The notes below the pieces were generated by a model that saw only the letters and a program-made list of their open reading frames with translations, was not told the origin of the DNA and searched no databases. Shown piece by piece: positions 62,048-64,000 of a DNA stretch of 64,000 bases. Position 1 is the first letter of the stretch, and every line of letters begins with the position of its first letter. The DNA comes from Ecdyonurus torrentis (Eukaryota; Arthropoda; Insecta; Ephemeroptera; Heptageniidae): contig OX439137.1 of NCBI GenBank assembly GCA_949318235.1, forward strand, positions 10,719,532 through 10,783,531. The letters run 5' to 3'. A program made the translations under genes and the position numbers.

Positions 62048-63413
62048 ATACAGGAAATTGATTGAATATACTGGGTTTTAAACTATTCCTAAATCTATAC
62101 CATTTTGTTTCTTAAGTATACATTTAGTGATTAAAAAAAGAGGGAAATAACTTATTTCTATTATATACAAAATGACATAGATTAAAAAATAGTAGAGTTC
62201 ACTCACTTCCAGTGACTGTTTACTTACTGCAAGTGCATAGGTACTGTCTACTATAGTGAAATAGGTACAGTACAGTATAAATCATACACTAATGTTTAGA
62301 TAGTACCCATATATCACTATAGTACACATCATACTTAAATCGTTACTAGCCTATCGTTCTTTGAGGTTTAACTTTTGAGGCTCAATCAATTCATTTCGTC
62401 GGTGCTCTATTTGTATGTATATATAGAGTAAATATTTGTTTTCTGATTCAATTTACTTACCTATAATACCTCATTACTCATTACAAATAAATGTATGAAA
62501 TGGAAATCAATGTTATTTATATCATAAATTGATCTAAATTAACGTCAGCAAATAAATAAATTATAAAAAATGTAGAAAAATAATAATAAATAAAAAAAAA
62601 ATCCGTAGCTTGATAAAAATGTAACAATAGCTCTACTATTGTATAGTATTAGAGTGCAAAACTTATAATAATACTATTTTTTTATGATACTTTAGCTGGA
62701 AAATGTATGTTAATAATACCACACTAAATATAAAGCGGTCATATATTTTCAAGGTAAAGACCAAGGACTTTTCTTTAATAAATACATTATTTTTTTATGA
62801 GTTAAATAAAAACGATACTCTTCCAGTATTCTTACGTAATAAAGTATTCACTTACATAAAGTAATCATGATTTTATTTCCTAAAACGTCGAAAATCTGTG
62901 AAAATAACATTGTACCATGTATCTTTATAGAAATTCAATGTAACCACTGAGGAAAATGTATAAAATATAACTAGTTCACAGTACCGCGATAGCATCGATA
63001 TCTTTATTATACAAAAATTATTATGTTATAATTATATTTAATAATGGTAGAATTGAGAATCATAACTAGATATTATATTACATTGTAATATAATATAGTA
63101 TACTTGTATATATAATAATCAAGAATAAATCTATATTTTTTATTAATTATTATATAAAAAAAAACATTAGTGTATAATAATGTTTCAATATATAGAAATA
63201 TAAACAATAATTTCATCATCATCATTAAAAAAGGGGGAAAATAAAAATTTAATGTTTTATTATGTTTCAGATGAAATATATAATTCTTTTTATGAGTAGA
63301 ATGATTTTGTACCAAAATTAAGTTATGATTAATAATTTTAATGATGATTGATTTTTATATTTAATTATTTGCATCATCTACAATGTTCTATCATTTTTAT
63401 TACTTTATTTCTT
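60343..63413. other. Gene-free AT-rich stretch
   Basis: It contains a perfect 26-base palindrome at 61075-61100, a G-run (about 61384-61399), a TA array at 61973-62041 and poly-T runs. Open frames at 61667-61934 and 63073-63315 have no domain. Confidence 0.55.
61973..62041. repeat. (TA)n array
   Basis: A TA tract of about 69 bases preceded by a short GT tract. Confidence 0.96.
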
Positions 63414-63519
63414 TTAAGGGCATTGACCACATAAAACAACATGGTGTTTTTTAATGGAAAAAATGGGAAATGGGATCTTCAAAATTGATGATAATTTTTA
63501 CCAGAATGTTAATGTAACC

Positions 63520-63594
<75 letters not shown>

Positions 63595-63815
63595 TACTGT
63601 AAAGTATGCAATTTGTGTGACTGTTCATGTTTCTGACGTCATAAACATGCAAAAATTAGTACAAAATGTTCTGCGGGTTGCATAAATTGAAATTTTCTGA
63701 TCACTGCGCAACGGAGCTACAGTTGGGTTTTGAGACAAACTAAGTTATTTATATAATTCCCATCAAGTGTTTTGTGATATAAATGCTTATGTTTTCTTCT
63801 GGTCTATTCCTTTAA
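63414..63815 (-). mobile_element. TTAA MITE family A, copy 10, with internal (GA)n expansion
   Basis: TTAA-GGGCATTGACCACA begins it and GGTCTATTCCT-TTAA ends it. The family's ACGAGAGAGCGTG segment has become a 68-base GA array (63523-63590). The rest of the copy is intact, with an exact TGACGTCA at 63634-63641. The Arg-Glu frame at 63454-63636 is an artefact of the array. Confidence 0.93.
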
Positions 63816-64000
63816 TGTTAGCAACAGTTTGATGTTTAAACACCCTTGGAGATTATATGGTAAAAAGTTAAATACCAAGTTTTATTTTATAACTCAAAAG
63901 TTTAAATTTTTTCCGTCATTAACAAATTTAAATGATTGACATTAGAAATCAATAAATGTCAGCACATCAAATTTGAGGATTTAAATATAGCCAAAATTTA
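63816..64000. other. AT-rich sequence to window end
   Basis: Nothing is recognised in the last 185 bases. Confidence 0.5.

Overview
This window looks like a gene-poor, very A+T-rich stretch of a metazoan nuclear genome. By eye roughly three quarters of bases are A or T. It holds long di- and tetranucleotide microsatellites, homopolymer A/T runs, a non-LTR retrotransposon, a tRNA-derived SINE and many short inverted-repeat DNA transposons. I see no bacterial, plastid or mitochondrial gene content. The species cannot be named from sequence alone; an AT-rich invertebrate is my best guess. I found no credible host protein-coding exon, rRNA or intact tRNA gene, so the window is either intergenic or inside very long introns.

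Layout. 1-8.9 kb: a (GAAT)n array, AT-rich filler, small foldback elements (3.3 and 4.3 kb), a (GTT)n tract, a possible LINE C-terminal fragment on the minus strand (6.4-6.7 kb) and a compound (ATTC)n/(TA)n array. 8.9-19 kb: a 595-bp TTAA-flanked MITE, (TA)n, (CAAT)n, (GA)n and (GAAT)n arrays, a LINE 3' fragment (about 13.3-13.7 kb) and MITEs at 12.4 and 15.9 kb. 19-29 kb is the densest transposon district: two foldback MITEs, five copies of a TTAA MITE of about 340 bp (called family A here), one carrying a nested 153-bp MITE and another a SINE, a 1.39-kb non-autonomous hAT element with a perfect 8-bp target duplication, a cluster of CRE/ATF-like sites at 27.4-27.8 kb, and a CACTA-like MITE. 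29-48 kb: a second LINE 3' fragment, (CAAT)n, more family A copies, a local duplication (34.3/36.2 kb), AT-rich filler and a run of MITEs at 47.4-48.7 kb. 49.2-52.9 kb: an apparently intact LINE open reading frame (endonuclease plus reverse transcriptase) on the minus strand with tandem 3'-end repeats and, just upstream, the C-terminal remnant of a related LINE. 53-64 kb: further MITEs, including a Tc1/mariner-like one, a SINE-related fragment and three more family A copies.

How it fits together. The only protein with a recognisable activity is the LINE endonuclease/reverse transcriptase, which could act in cis and possibly on SINEs. All DNA elements seen are non-autonomous; their transposases must be encoded elsewhere. 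The observations I rate highest are the excess of the palindrome TGACGTCA (17 exact copies by my count, about half inside mobile elements) with its cluster at 27.4 kb, and the family A MITE, which carries that octamer at the centre of a longer palindrome.
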